The translations under genes and the position numbers were made by a program. Below the pieces are notes generated by a model that did no database searches, was not told the DNA's origin, and saw only the letters and a list, made by a program, of their open reading frames with translations. Shown here in pieces: positions 46,501-57,469 of a stretch of DNA of 64,000 nucleotides. The stretch covers positions 262,811,757-262,875,756 of the forward strand of contig CM022298.1 of assembly GCA_011799875.1 (NCBI GenBank), given 5' to 3'. Source of the DNA: Thinopyrum elongatum (Eukaryota > Streptophyta > Magnoliopsida > Poales > Poaceae). How positions within the stretch are numbered: the first letter of the stretch is position 1; each line of letters begins with the position of its first letter.

Positions 46501-46984
46501 AGAGATCTGGGAGCTTAACTACTTTGGATTGCATAGCACAACGATGTTCCGTGTAAGATGGGCTAAGAACATACAAAGAGAAAACCGACATTTCACTACC
46601 ATGTGTATACCCGACTCCCATAGCGGTACCGTCAATGACACTGCCAAAAATGAGCCATGGGTACACGCTAAACATGTGACACAATGTTTCTTCATAACCG
46701 ACCTGAGCAATCCCAGCTATGTTGTCGTGAGGAGAGGCAAAAAGAGCATAGTTGGAATGGATGGAGTCTCCAACGATGAAGACAACGACCAGTACAGTGA
46801 TCTGATGAGGGAAGATGATGTTGATGACGATGAAACATACGTCAAAAGAAGAATGAAGACTACATTACCTACGAAAGATCATAATCCCAGGAAAAGGAAA
46901 AGTCACGACCATGGGCTCAATTATTTGACAACAAACAAAAGAGGGAAGAAGATCAGTCTGAAGCGTCGTCGTCGCCCAAGCTGA
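43513..46984 (+). pseudogene. CACTA transposase (TNP2 / Transposase_21 type) with DUF4218 and DUF4216, decayed
   Basis: Segments in order: transposase-associated region at 43513-43923 (CPCQKCKGG and HLLMHGFMDGHTRWI), a long acidic linker, the TNP2 core at 44036-45270 in several frames (HACINDCIIYRNEHAEKTICPKCN, VVWYFSISLHLQRYF, GMNLFGNQNTNHST, then stops), DUF4218 at 45560-45970 (MTQLLPVALRGIM, CHFFDAIS, MPFERMNGVIKGF), and DUF4216 at 46330-46780 (NGYTFYTKDKD, FRVRW). The C-terminal part 45505-46984 is one long open frame. Frameshifts and stops break the core, and a nested duplication at 45309-45504 shifts frame. It would cut and join the element's ends; this copy cannot make a full protein. 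Confidence 0.92.
45309..45504 (+). repeat. Nested 85-bp / 26-bp tandem duplication in the transposase gene
   Basis: TTGTTCAAGTGCCTTGCCGG starts at 45309, 45335, 45394, 45420 and 45479. The larger period is 85 bp (45309, 45394, 45479) and the smaller 26 bp. Neither is a multiple of three, so each extra copy shifts the reading frame. The copies are nearly identical, so the duplication is young compared with the rest of the decay. Confidence 0.9.
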
Positions 46985-47484
46985 CAAACTAATTAACATA
47001 ATTTGTGTGTATCTATTTTGTATACCGTCGTTAGCGGTCAAATGATGTAATATATATTATACACTAATTATTATCTAGAGGGTAAACGATGTTATTGCTC
47101 CAACAGACGCAACCCTAGCTATACCCCTGCTACAACTTATTCAACAAGGAAATGAAAAAGAAAAATGCAAATGAAAGATCAAAAATGAAAAATGAAAAAT
47201 GAAAATTAAAAAGAGAAAAGAAAAGAAAAATGCAAATGAAAGAAAAAGAAAAAGAAAAATTTATCAGTAGCGCTTTTCGGGAGAACAAGCGCTACAGCTA
47301 ACTGGCCACATAATTTTAAAATTAAAAAAATGTTGTAGCAGTAGCGCGTTGTGTACGTGACCGCGCTATAGCTAACTTAGCACGTGTTGTCCAACTGCGC
47401 TATAGCTAAGTTGCCTACAGCCCCGGTCGGCCCTATCGAGCCACACTCTTCCTATCACTCTCTATCGATCCCCCTCTCTCTCCC
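46985..47484 (+). other. Spacer between CACTA ORF1 and ORF2 with internal GTAGCGC repeats
   Basis: After the stop at 46984 comes AT-rich sequence, then A-rich AAAATGAAA tracts (47155-47260). At 47265-47410 CAGTAGCGC, AGCGCTACAG and GCGCTATAGC appear, the same motif as in the two subterminal arrays. A transposase-binding or promoter function for ORF2 is possible but only inferred. Confidence 0.55.
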
Positions 47485-50400
47485 ATGCCACGCCGCCGCC
47501 GCAGCCGCACCACCCACGCCGCCGCCGACACCGGACTCGACCTCAACCCCGACCCCGACGCCGGCCACCGGCCGCCCGTCACCCCCTCCCCCTGTGGCGC
47601 CCCCTGGCCCGGCCCCTCCCCCCGTGCCGCCGCTCCCCCATGCAGTCCCCACCACCGGCGCCATCTTCTCTCCGCCGGCAGGTCTCTCTCTGACCAAATT
47701 TGGTCTCTGCAGATCGATAAGGCTCAGCGAGGAGGAGAAGGACACCCTGAACCCCCTCCGTCAGCAAGGTTCTCGGCGAGGAGGAGAAGGACACCCTCAA
47801 CCCCATTATCCCCGGTGACCCCGACCACGACGCCGACGTCCTCAACCCTGACGCCGACCCCGTCAGCCCCAGCGACCCTGACCACAACGCACGGTGAGCC
47901 ACCCCCTTCCTTTCCTCCTATTCTTAAATTAGCGCCAAATTTTTCTATGTAGGGTGTCCAAATTCAGTTCATGAGCAGTAGCATTTGTTAGTTTATGTTG
48001 CTGTCCATTTGAGGATTTTTAAATTTGTAGTTGATGTCCATTTGTAGTTCATGAGGCAAATCAAAAAGTAAATGAAAATGAAATTGAGGATTTTTAATTT
48101 GTAGTTGATGTCCATTTTGAAAATGAGGATTTTTAAATGAAAATGAAAATTAGCTTATGTTGCTGTCCATTTTGAAAATGAGGATTTTTAAATGAAAATG
48201 AAAATTAGCTTATGTTGCTGTCCAGAATGAAAATGAGGATTCTTAATGGTAGTTTAGTTTAGATTGATTGCTCTCCATTTGTTACTGCCACTATGTCTGT
48301 GCTTGTTTCTAAATAGAGAATGATGAGCAATAGCATGCATGTGTTGACACACATTACTTGACACGCAGATGAGTATGCTCATGCTCACACTTGTTTACAA
48401 TGTACTTATCAAATTTACTTGTGAGGGCTGGATCTCCGTGATTGCTAGTGAGATGCTACTTCAGCACATAGTGCTTATTGTCATTTGCAGGGAAACCAAT
48501 TGCGAGTAACCTATGTTTTGCTGGAAATGTTGATTCATTTCCATTCCGGCAAATTTCAGGCGCTCTATATGTGCACTTTCTAGCATAGGTCATGCCAAAA
48601 TTTTCCGTGAATTTTGGCATGACTTGTGCTAGAAAGTTAGACATATCGAGTGCTCGAGATTTGTCGCGACGGGAATGAAACGACATTCAGGCAAAACAAA
48701 GGTCACTTTTTTTGTCATTATTCACTTTATTATATGAAGCTCGATAATTAAACGACTACGACATTGAACCCTAGGAAACATGACCGACACTGATGAGGCC
48801 GGAGGTTCTCAATCCTAAGAAGGTCGAGCACACGCCTACCTAAACTTTCTGGCAGACCAGGAGAGACAAGCTAGGTGTCAAGACCCCCTTGTAATGACGG
48901 ACGACGACGGTGGTGGCGCCGGCGCCGACACTGATGCCACCAACACCGACACTGAGGCGGGCCCTGATGATGTTGCTAATGACAGCATGGAAGGTGGGAC
49001 CTCCCAAGCCAGTGAAGGAAAGAAGGCAAAGAGGACACGACGCCAAAATGAGCTCGGCATCGGAAGACTGGTGGTCACAGCGGTGCACCCTGGCAAGTTC
49101 GAGCAAACAAAGCCGCGGGAAGTGGTAGCGTGTTACGGCAACCAACTAGCATGCATCCTACAGGATACCGCTAACATCAACACCACAAAAATACGGAAGA
49201 ATGAACATTTGAAGCAGCTGCTCCTAACTAGGTTGCACGCAAGATTCCTGTTCCCCGGTCGGAATGACATGTCGACCCATGGGAAGATGATGCCATGAAA
49301 AAATCAACAACAAAGCCCTAGGAAAGTTCAGCAATATATTGAGCTCTTGGAAAACTAGGGTGAAAAAGGCGATTGAAGTAGACCATGAAACCTACGCCGA
49401 GATTGTTGCAGACAATCTAAAAATTATGATAGAGGACTTTGAAAAGTTCAAGAAGACTTGCATTGAATAAGCGGCCAAGGCCAGGTCGGAGAGAGGCAAG
49501 CAGCTGCAGGCAAAGAACATGGGGAACCACTGCCTTGGAAGTCGTGGTTACACCGGAAAGATGCCCGTGTGGGCTAAGGAGGACGCGAAACGTGAACGTC
49601 TGGGGATCCTAGACCCATTGACTGAGTTCACCGACCAGCAGGAGCACGACTTCATTAGGGCCTGATTCTCGTGGGACCCCAACAAAAGATTTTTTTCACC
49701 GACAGGCCGACTAGGCAATAGATGAGATTACTGGTAATTATCCTTTTACCACCTTATATATTAGCTTCTGATCAATGAAGTCTACTACATTCTAGTCACA
49801 TTCATAAATGATTCATGCTCCATTTTGCAGAGAGAGCAACACAAGCTTGTGGCCGAAAGCAACTCGTCGACTCAGTCGTCGGCGAAGTACAAGTGGGACA
49901 CTCCTTTCAACCGGGCCATGAACATAATGATGGGACACCCGCCGGGCTAGCGGCCGCAATATGGACATGTGCACGGCGCCGGGGATAGCACCACGTGGAA
50001 GTACTATTATAACGAGGACCCTGAGGCCAAAAGACAGAGAAAGAAGTTCAGTCAAGTGACTATCGACGAGAAGGTGGCATGGGCGATCGGGAAAACAAGA
50101 GCTGATACCGAAGCTGAGGCAATCCGGGAAGCGGTAGCTACCTGTAGAAATGATATGGAAGCTGCCTTTACAAGCTTGATTCCAACTGTGGTCAGCTGGG
50201 TGCAATAAAATCCAAATGCGGCACCAACTGATTTTCCCATGCCCAGCTTCACCGGGAGCAACTCAATGAACACCGCACCCACACCCGTACCTACTATGGC
50301 AACCACACCTGCACCTACTCCAGCACCTGCTCCCGCACCCAGCTCTCACAGTAGGCGTAGCTCTGTCTCTGGCTTGAATGTCGGGCTGTCGACATTGGCT

Positions 50401-52500
50401 GAGCTCGATGCCCTCACGGTAAATACGCATCGCACCCTCATCAACACAACTAGTTAATTAATCTTCAGTTGCCGTTCTTTTTGGATCTCTGATGCCGAAT
50501 GTACATGTCTTCGTAGGCCGACTCCACTCCGTGCACCCTCCTTTACCACATGAAGGGTGGGTTGGTGGATGTGGGGAAGGGTACTATAGGGAAGCCCAAG
50601 GATCGATTGTTCCACCGCCGGCAGATGACTGATAATGCCTTAAGGGTCTCCATGGGTAGTGTGAAAGCGGGCTACAAGGATGTCCCTCGTCCGATACAAA
50701 CCGATGGAGAGGATGATGAGACCCCCATTCAGCTTGGCCAATGCAAAAATTGGCTGATCCTGTGGACAAAAAATCTTCTTCGGGTCGAGGTGGCCGGGAG
50801 CACACCAACGGGACCTTAGGAAGGTATGACCACAACCCCACCTACACAACTACAACCATTGTCTGTGCTGCTTGGTGAGATCGAGAGACACGAGGAAGGA
50901 GGGCCAACCGTTCCGGCGGATGATGCCATCTGCCCCATGGAAGAGGATATGGATCATGACATGGAGGAGGATGACCCTCTCCAGTATCTCAATACCGCCT
51001 TTGACAACGAAGTAACAATGAGTCAACCATATGAATATGAGATGCATGTACCAGAGCCGGAACGTCCTCGGGAGTGCAAGAAGTCTTTGTTCATGCAATC
51101 CTCGCAGGCCACGCATCCAGATACCGGTTCCACCCAAGCTCAACTAATTAGCCAGAGTCGTCCAATGCTGACCCCGACAACACTAGGGGTGGTGCTCAGG
51201 GAGGGTCTGACAGACCCACTAGCACCTGAGCCCACCAAGAAGAAGCAGAGGAAGAGACCGGCGAGAAAATCCAATAAAGCTGCCAATGTTGGTTCTAGCA
51301 GCCAGCCGCCTTCGCAGACCAAGGTTGATAGTGTACCGTTGAAACATGCGCCATTAATCCATGTCGCGGGAAAGCCAATGGTACCGGCGAATGCGCTAGC
51401 TGCCGTACCAGGGGATCTCAGGAGACTCCATGACCATGTGCTTTCGACAAAGAGAACCCTCCTCGCCTCGGATGATCCAGGATACTCACTTTATACGGTG
51501 CATGTGTGAAGCAGTTGCAAGATGTACGTCCACACATGCCCTGCGGACCCCTTCTTCTTGCGATTTGATTACATCTTCCAGATGTTTCAAATGAGGACAC
51601 TCGATTTTACGTTCATCCGCCTGTATGCGCTGCACATGAACTACATTGTCAGGAGAGAGCAAGTCACTGGTCTTGCAGTCGCGGACCCATACTACATGCA
51701 TGAGGGCTTCTTGTCAATCAATGAAGCCAACCGTCAATATGCGAGTCAGTACATCAAAGAATTCTTGGTCAGTAATAAGGACAAAGAAACGATTCTCCTA
51801 CCTTATCATCCCGGGTAAGTCATCCGCGGATAGCCACTATAACACATACATCCTTTCATGCATTTCAATAATTACTTTGCACGCATGGAGGCTAACTTGA
51901 TCGTGTATTTTGTGCAGCAGGGGGTGTCATGTCGTTACCATCGTTCTTTACCCACGTTACTCCAGCGCTCTATATTTGGACACGTTGAAGAACATACAGA
52001 AGAAAGATTACACACACATAAAGTATGTTCTGGACAGAGCTCTCCTGGGCTTCAGCATGCGGGGTGGCTACATCCAATGCAAAAAAACAAATAAGGCCGG
52101 GCTGTGTTTCGGCCACAAGACTGACTTCTGTTGCATCTAGCAACCGGCAAGAATTGAGAATGATGGATTCTACGTCATCCATCAAATGATGGAGTACAGA
52201 AGGGATGTGCAATCACTTTGCATGAAATCCTCATCCGATACCCATATCCAGAGATGGGCCGAAGCCTTTGGAGCCGTGCCGGATAATCGACTTTGAAATG
52301 ATTTCTACCGGATCCAGCAGGAAATTACGTCCATCATCATGAAAGATGTCCTCGAAGAGAATGGGATGTTCTACGGCGGCCCAATATTGCGAGCTGACGT
52401 CCGAACCCGCATAGCCCTACAGCGTCAGGACATGACGCCTTTCACTAAGCTTGGATGCACCCTCCCGGATATGGACTTATGGGAAGAGTGCACTGCTTAA
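47485..52500 (+). pseudogene. CACTA ORF2 (Ptta/En/Spm type) ending in a Ulp1-like domain, decayed
   Basis: Exon 1 (47485-47893) is Arg/Pro-rich and ends at donor GTGAGC. An intron of about 0.9 kb follows. From 48780 the frame has acidic sequence, KAKRTRRQNELG and a plant transposase (Ptta/En/Spm) region broken by frameshifts at 49290-49700 (WKTRVKKAIE, AKARSERGKQ, then HCLGSRGYT). A Pro/Ala-rich linker lies at 50230-50450 and a Lys/Arg-rich segment at 51236-51290. The C-terminal exons 51525-51814 and 51921-52500 form a Ulp1/C48 protease-like fold: HVVTIVLYPRYSSALYLDT has the His and Asp, but the usual Cys in ENDGFYV is replaced by Asp. Stops at 52138 and 52296 break it. Similar ORFs are known in Triticeae CACTA elements. 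Confidence 0.8.
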
Positions 52501-52773
52501 AGACAATGTGTCTGTTTAGTTACTTGTTACTTTCTGTACGACGAAACTTCAAATGTCTCAGTACGATGAAACTATTAGATGTAAATGGTGTCGCGCTCTA
52601 GTTAATTAGTTTTGGTATGATGGTATTTGTTAACTATGTTTACTATATACGTTGCTTCTATTTTATAACTATTTCTCCCCACAGGCCGACCTATCTTATG
52701 CTGCATATTATCGTTGAATTTGCTTGATGATATATATATATATGTGCATCTCTGACATGTATATAGATCAACA
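52501..52773 (+). other. AT-rich spacer before the small CACTA ORF
   Basis: AT-rich sequence with an (AT)n tract at about 52728-52742 and no ORF of note. It could hold the promoter or intron of the next ORF. Confidence 0.5.
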
Positions 52774-53025
52774 ATGGCGAGGAAGTGGTATGCCATGTAT
52801 GTAGGGCATGTTCCGAGTGTGTACGATGAGTGGCCAGAGTGTCAGGCCCAAGTGTACTGCTTCCCTGGCGGAAGCCAGAAAGGGTTTGATAGCATAGTGG
52901 AAGCCGAAGCTAGTTACTTGAGATTCATAGCACAACAGAGGATTCAGAACCAGCGTCACAAAAACTACTACATAATCCCACTTTTGCTCATCGTGATCAC
53001 TCTTATCTCATATGTCATAGTTTAG
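52774..53025 (+). CDS. Small CACTA ORF: RNase H1 hybrid-binding-like domain plus membrane helix (83 aa)
   Basis: ATG at 52774 opens 83 codons without a stop. Residues 1-50 (WYAMYVGHVPSVYDEWPECQ, then QVYCFPGGSQKGFDSIVEAE) match the layout of the RNase H1 N-terminal / caulimovirus viroplasmin fold (W/Y-Y-x-V-x-x-G, G-x-Y, W-x-E-C, V-x-x-F-x-G, K-x-F, x-x-E-A), which binds RNA-DNA hybrids or double-stranded RNA. Residues 64-83 (YYIIPLLLIVITLISYVIV) form a C-terminal transmembrane helix. No RNase H catalytic domain follows. It is the most intact ORF of the element, placed just before the right subterminal repeats on the same strand as the transposase. Confidence 0.7.
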   Translation: MARKWYAMYVGHVPSVYDEWPECQAQVYCFPGGSQKGFDSIVEAEASYLRFIAQQRIQNQRHKNYYIIPLLLIVITLISYVIV

Positions 53026-53528
53026 GTAGATGGTGAAACATGTGTCTGCGGTGACAATGTAAGAGACATGTGATTATTAACTTGTATCGCTATTTCGAGA
53101 TGATGATAAGATCGACATCATTTGTGTTTGATAATGATGATATGATGAGACTATGTTGTACCACTTCCATGATGATGATAGACATTCCTTTTTCATATAG
53201 TTTCAATGTATGTGTATGTTGTAATTGTATAAAACCTATAAAAATACGAATACAGCAAAATAAAAAATAGAAAATACTAGCAGTAGCGAGGGGTTTTGGA
53301 GTAGCAGCAGTGTTACCTTACTAGTAGCGTTGGACGTAGAGGCGCGCTACTAGTATTAGTAGTAGTGATGGACAGAAGGGCACTACTGCTAGATATAGGT
53401 AGCAGTAGCGCTGGGTAAGAACCGCGCTACTGCTAAAGTTTAGCTGTAGCACCGTAGCAGTAGCGCGGGCACCAGCGCTACTGATAGCCAAAAAAACCAC
53501 GCTACTAGTAGCCTTTTTCCTAGTAGTG
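53026..53528 (+). repeat. Right subterminal region of the CACTA
   Basis: From 53278 GCAGTAGCG and GCGCTACT motifs repeat in both orientations at about 20-40 bp spacing up to the TIR at 53514-53528. Positions 53030-53270 are AT-rich with no gene. Confidence 0.85.
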
Positions 53529-54270
53529 ATGCTCCAGTGCATATAAATTGGTTGAGAAATCAAATCTGTGTCCTTGGTTGCATGCTTAGGTCCCATGCAA
53601 GAAATGGGAATGAATGCCAAACACCTTGCCACCTTCTCTCGGTCGCAAACATTGAGATACATGGTTTTCAAATTCTAGTAAATCCAAAACTCGTCTGAAA
53701 TTCATGAAACTTGGCATGCTATCATGGAACGGCATCAACATGCTGTGGTAAAAAATTTGTCCCATTTGGGGCTGGTTTGGGCATAAGCTTCTCACATACC
53801 AGAGCTTCTGACAACAAGCCTCATGGTTCCGGTAGGGAATGTGCCTCCTTGGTGGATGAAATGATATTCGTTGCCTCTTCCTATTTTCAAAATTTTTCCT
53901 AGTGGCAACATAGAGCAACAGAAGTGTCGTGTTAAAATTTGCAATTTCGGGGTTCGTTTGGACATTTTTATACATTAACTGAGTTTTCTAGGCGTTTTAT
54001 GTGCATAATTAAAATTTGAACTACATGCACATGCTCCAGTGCAGAAAAATGGGTTGACATATCAAATGTGCGTCCTTGGGTGCATGCTTAGGTCCCATGC
54101 AAGAAATGGGAATGAATTTCAAACACCAGGGCACTATTGATTGCCGGCAAAACATTGAGATACTTTGTTTTTAAATTTTAGTAAATCCAAAAAATCATCT
54201 GAAATTCATGAAGCTTGGCATGCTATCATGGAATGGCACCCGACATGCTGTGGTATTTTTCGTGTCCATT
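53529..54270. repeat. Tandem array of about 503 bp units, right part
   Basis: Unit 5 resumes exactly at the ATG target duplication (ATGCTCCAGTGC). Unit 6 starts at 53983 and fades near 54270. Counting one ATG, unit 5 is 501 bp, like its neighbours. Confidence 0.9.
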
Positions 54271-54690
54271 TTGAGAGAAGGCGCACTTGAATAACAGCCA
54301 ACAAAGGCATTTTGAAACAAATAGCTGCCACTTTAACATCTCAAACATTTTGTATAATTTAAATCATGTGCATTCTGTTAACCATTCACGTGACGCCACA
54401 CGTCACTCTTTTAATGGCTAGGAGGTGCCGTGCGGACAGCCGTTTGACTGAACAGGAGGCGTGCGAGTGCAGCCTGACCGAGAGGCGTGCAAACTGTCCT
54501 CCAATGCGTAGGCTCACCAGGAAGGGTGCGAGCTGTACACCGTGCAGACTCACTGGGAAGCGAGCCCTTTGACTTCCATGGTCGTTCGCCTTGCTCACAT
54601 CCTCTCCATTAATGGCGCCCGAGCGCAGTTTAATATGGGTAGCCTTACTGTTCGCCTACCATTCCCCTCCCGCAGACCTGCACCAACGCC
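54271..54690. other. Non-coding promoter-side region
   Basis: It has repeated (A/G)GGAGGCGTGCGAG-like motifs at 54440-54550, also found inverted at 21960-22200. TTTAATATGG at about 54630 could act as a weak TATA box for the ORF at 54691. Confidence 0.4.
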
Positions 54691-55309
54691 ATGGCACAGA
54701 AGGATCATCTACCACTAGTCTTCCAGTTTGGTGAAGTCGACTCCAAGCCGGAGGAGATAGAAAATAAGGAGGAATGGGGCCTCATGGACATGGCCCTGAA
54801 CGAGCTGGCCGCGGCGGTTGATGCCCCGCCCTCGCCCCAGCTCCCATCCCCGCGCCTACGCCAATGACCATCCCCGTAGCATTAACGGGCTGGTCGCCGA
54901 GCACTATCACAGAGCTTGAAGCCGTGGGTGTCAACAAGGTCTCCGCGGACCCGCGCGAGCTCGTATACATGCCAGCGCCAGCGCCCGTGCCCGTGCCCAT
55001 GCCCGTGCCCGTGCGCGCACCTTCACACACCACGGCGCCGGTCCCCGTGCGTTTGCCTGCACCCGCTGCGCCCATGCCCGTGCGTGCCCCCCCCCCTGAG
55101 CGGCATGGGATGCCGCCAGCGACTGCTACCTCACAGCGCCACGAGTTGCCGTCCTCTCGTGCCCCGCCCGTCGATCACGCGACGAAATGATGTTTGATTT
55201 CCAAGTGAAGAACATTCTGTGCTGCCTTGAAGACTTCAACAACGGCGTCCCGGAGGACGACAACGACAACACCGGCGCGGCACGCCGCCTCTGCCGCCGC
55301 CGGAATTAG
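54691..55309 (+). pseudogene. Transposon-associated gene with Pro/Val repeat, frameshifted, unknown
   Basis: ATG at 54691 (MAQKDHLPLVFQFGEVDS, acidic, then EEWGLMDMALNELAAAVD) runs until a frameshift near 54860. The next frame (54864-55190) carries a PAPVPVPMPVPV low-complexity block coded by CCCGTG repeats. A third frame ends FDFQVKNILCCLEDFNNGVP, then an acidic-to-basic tail and TAG at 55307-55309. The same order (acidic N-part, low complexity, acidic/basic end) is seen in the minus-strand gene at 20783-21848, which also has GAGGCGTGCG motifs upstream and a tandem array beyond. No domain is recognised. Confidence 0.45.
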
Positions 55310-55474
55310 TTTTTTTGGGTTTAGTACTGTATCTCGATCATATGAATATAAATTCGTAGTGTGACTGAATGAAAGATATGGTTTGAATGAACTTGCATTT
55401 TACTCTCTGAATGTACAGACTTATCAAACGATTTTCTTTAAAAAACGTCAATGGTTTTTAAATATAAAACACTC

Positions 55475-55905
55475 ATCACAAATGTTTTAGATAGAACACC
55501 CGTATGCAAACCGACAGCTTCCCCAGGAAGCCAAGGGAAAATGTGCCGAGCAGGATTTGTGCAGCTCTTGATCGCAAACATTTTAGATAGAACACCCGTA
55601 TGCAAACCGACAGCTTCCCCAGTAAGCCAAGGGCAAATGTGCTGAGCAGGATTTGTGTAGCTCTTCATCGCAAACATTTTAGATAGAACACAGGTATGCA
55701 AAGTGAAAGCTATGGTCTTCCCAAGTAAGCCAAGGGAAAATTCGCCGTGCAGGATTTGTGCATCTCTTCAACGCAAACGGTTCAGATTGAATACGGTATG
55801 CAACGCGAGACTTCGGTGCTAAACCAAGAGAAAATCTGGCACACAGGATTTGTACATCCCTTCAACGCAAACGGTTTTTTCGGATGACCCGTGTGCAATC
55901 ACGTA
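55475..55905. repeat. 96-bp tandem repeat, four and a half units
   Basis: Units start at 55475, 55571, 55667, 55770 and 55864 (periods 96, 96, 103, 94). Each begins CGCAAAC(A/G)(T/G)TT and contains GTATGCAA, then CCAAGGGAAAAT and CAGGATTTGTGCA. Units 1 and 2 are almost identical; units 3 to 5 are progressively diverged. The CGCAAACGGTT motif links the array to the subterminal repeats of the B3-bearing transposons. Confidence 0.9.
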
Positions 55906-56400
55906 TAGACAATTTGGTAAGATTTGCATCTTTCATATTGGGTATATTGCCATTTGTCAAACTGGAAAGATTGACATTTGTTGATCTAGTAACATTGCCC
56001 TTTGTCAACCTTGTAACACTGCCATTTGTCAATATATGCAGCTAAAAATCACTAGCACTATCAAATTTTTGCAACTAAAATTCAGTATTTAAGCATAGAT
56101 TTCATTCATAGATTAAGCAGTCGTTCTTTATACAAACAGTTCAACTCGACAGCTGAACCGACCAAACATTTCCCCAATTGTTGCCAACCACGTACTGAAA
56201 TAGCTAGTTCAACTATATATACTAGCTAATTTTAAGTACGTTGTACAGTTCCACGACATCTATAGTCAGATGAACTGAACAAAATAGCCTCTAAATACTA
56301 CTACTACGGAGGGGCATTGTACTACTTCCGGCATCCTCTCCTCTGCCGAGCGCGCTCAGTAAGAGGCAGAGGAGGAGGAGCCTACCGATGAGCTGGACAA

Positions 56401-57125
56401 CTACAATACGGTGTCTGTCGCTGCTGCACCTTCAGCGACGCTCACCTCGAACACCCTCTGCCACTCCAGATGACCCCTCTTGAAGCGGCGGGACTCCTCG
56501 TAGATCTCCTGATTGCTCGCCTCTGTGGTGGCTTGCGCTGCAGTCACGGCGGCGGTAAGGCTCTTTGCGTGCTCGACGAGGCGCTCCTCCTCCTCCTGCA
56601 GGAACTTGATGTAGCGCGCAAGGTGACTGACGCACATGCGGTCCTCCACCTCCGCCTCCTGCCTTCAGGCGGTGGTGGCGCAGCGGGTGATGACCGCGGC
56701 GGTCGACGGTGGGTTGGCGGCCACGGCGGCCGACGATGGGTTGGCGGCCACGACCACCACCTCCCGCCTTCGGGCCGTGGTGGCGGAGCGGGTGATGGCC
56801 ACGGTCACCGGCAGTGGGGTGGCTTCCACGACGACCACCTCGCGGCTTCGAGCCGTGGCGGCGGAGCGGGCGATGGCCCTGGCTTTCGATGATGGTGTGG
56901 CGGCCACGGCGGCAGACGGTGGGGTGGCGGCAACGGCGGCCGGCAACAGCTCCCGACAGGCGCGGCGGCGGAGTGTGTGGTGGGTATTCCGCGAACACCC
57001 AATAGGGATGCCACATGCACTACACTACACCAGGGACTGCGCCGCCGTCGTGGTGTAGCCTCCCAACTGGAGCTGTCCTTTGATGACGATGGAGTGGCTG
57101 AGCGACGACGATGGACCGGTGCCAT
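56401..57125 (-). pseudogene. Transposon-associated gene with Ala/Thr repeat region, frameshifted
   Basis: A TATATAAAA box on the minus strand at 57214-57206 is followed by ATG at 57125 (MAPVHRRRSATPSSSKD). The middle, 56690-56940, is a minisatellite of about 60-72 bp units reading alternately ATPPSAAVAATP- or ITRSATTARRREVVVV-like in one frame. The last part, 56649-56401, is a helical coiled-coil-like segment (ARYIKFLQEEEERLVEHAKS, then an Ala-rich stretch) ending TDTVL and a stop. The parts lie in different frames, so the gene is probably broken or has introns I cannot place. Function unknown. Confidence 0.45.
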
Positions 57126-57205
57126 TGGCGATTGTGGGAGAAGCAGACGAGATAAGCTACATTGAGGGAGGGGAAAATGTGACGCAGGACTCGCCGGCCG
57201 TGAGG

Positions 57206-57214
57206 TTTTATATA
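57206..57214 (-). promoter_or_regulatory. TATA box of the minus-strand transposon gene
   Basis: TATATAAAA on the minus strand, 81 bases upstream of the ATG at 57125. Confidence 0.5.
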
Positions 57215-57469
57215 GCAGGCCGGTAATCATTGGGATTTTGAGGGATTTCACCAAATCGGGCGGGAAGCTTGCGCGGGAACTTGCGCGGTTGCGTGGGAAC
57301 GGGCTCACCCACTTGGAGCCACCGTTTGGCCAAAAGAACGCCCCCGCGCGCTACTCAAGCTTGCGCTGTAAGCTGTCTGCAGCAGCGGGTTGACAAGACA
57401 TGCGAGAAGAGGACGAAAGGACTCGTACACATACGGTAAATAAAAAAACATTTACAATTTAATTACCTA

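Larger units (their letters stand above)
42104..53528 (+). mobile_element. Complete CACTA (En/Spm) transposon, 11.4 kb
   Basis: The left end is CACTACTAGGAAAA at 42104, the right end TTTTTCCTAGTAGTG at 53528, and the 3-bp target duplication ATG is at 42101-42103 and 53529-53531. Both ends carry dense GTAGCGC/GCGCTAC repeats (42140-42480 and 53278-53510), the usual transposase-binding subterminal arrays. Inside, in one orientation, are a decayed TNP2-type transposase, a decayed ORF2 with a Ulp1-like end, and an intact small ORF. The two coding blocks have stops and frameshifts, so the copy is no longer autonomous. Confidence 0.97.
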
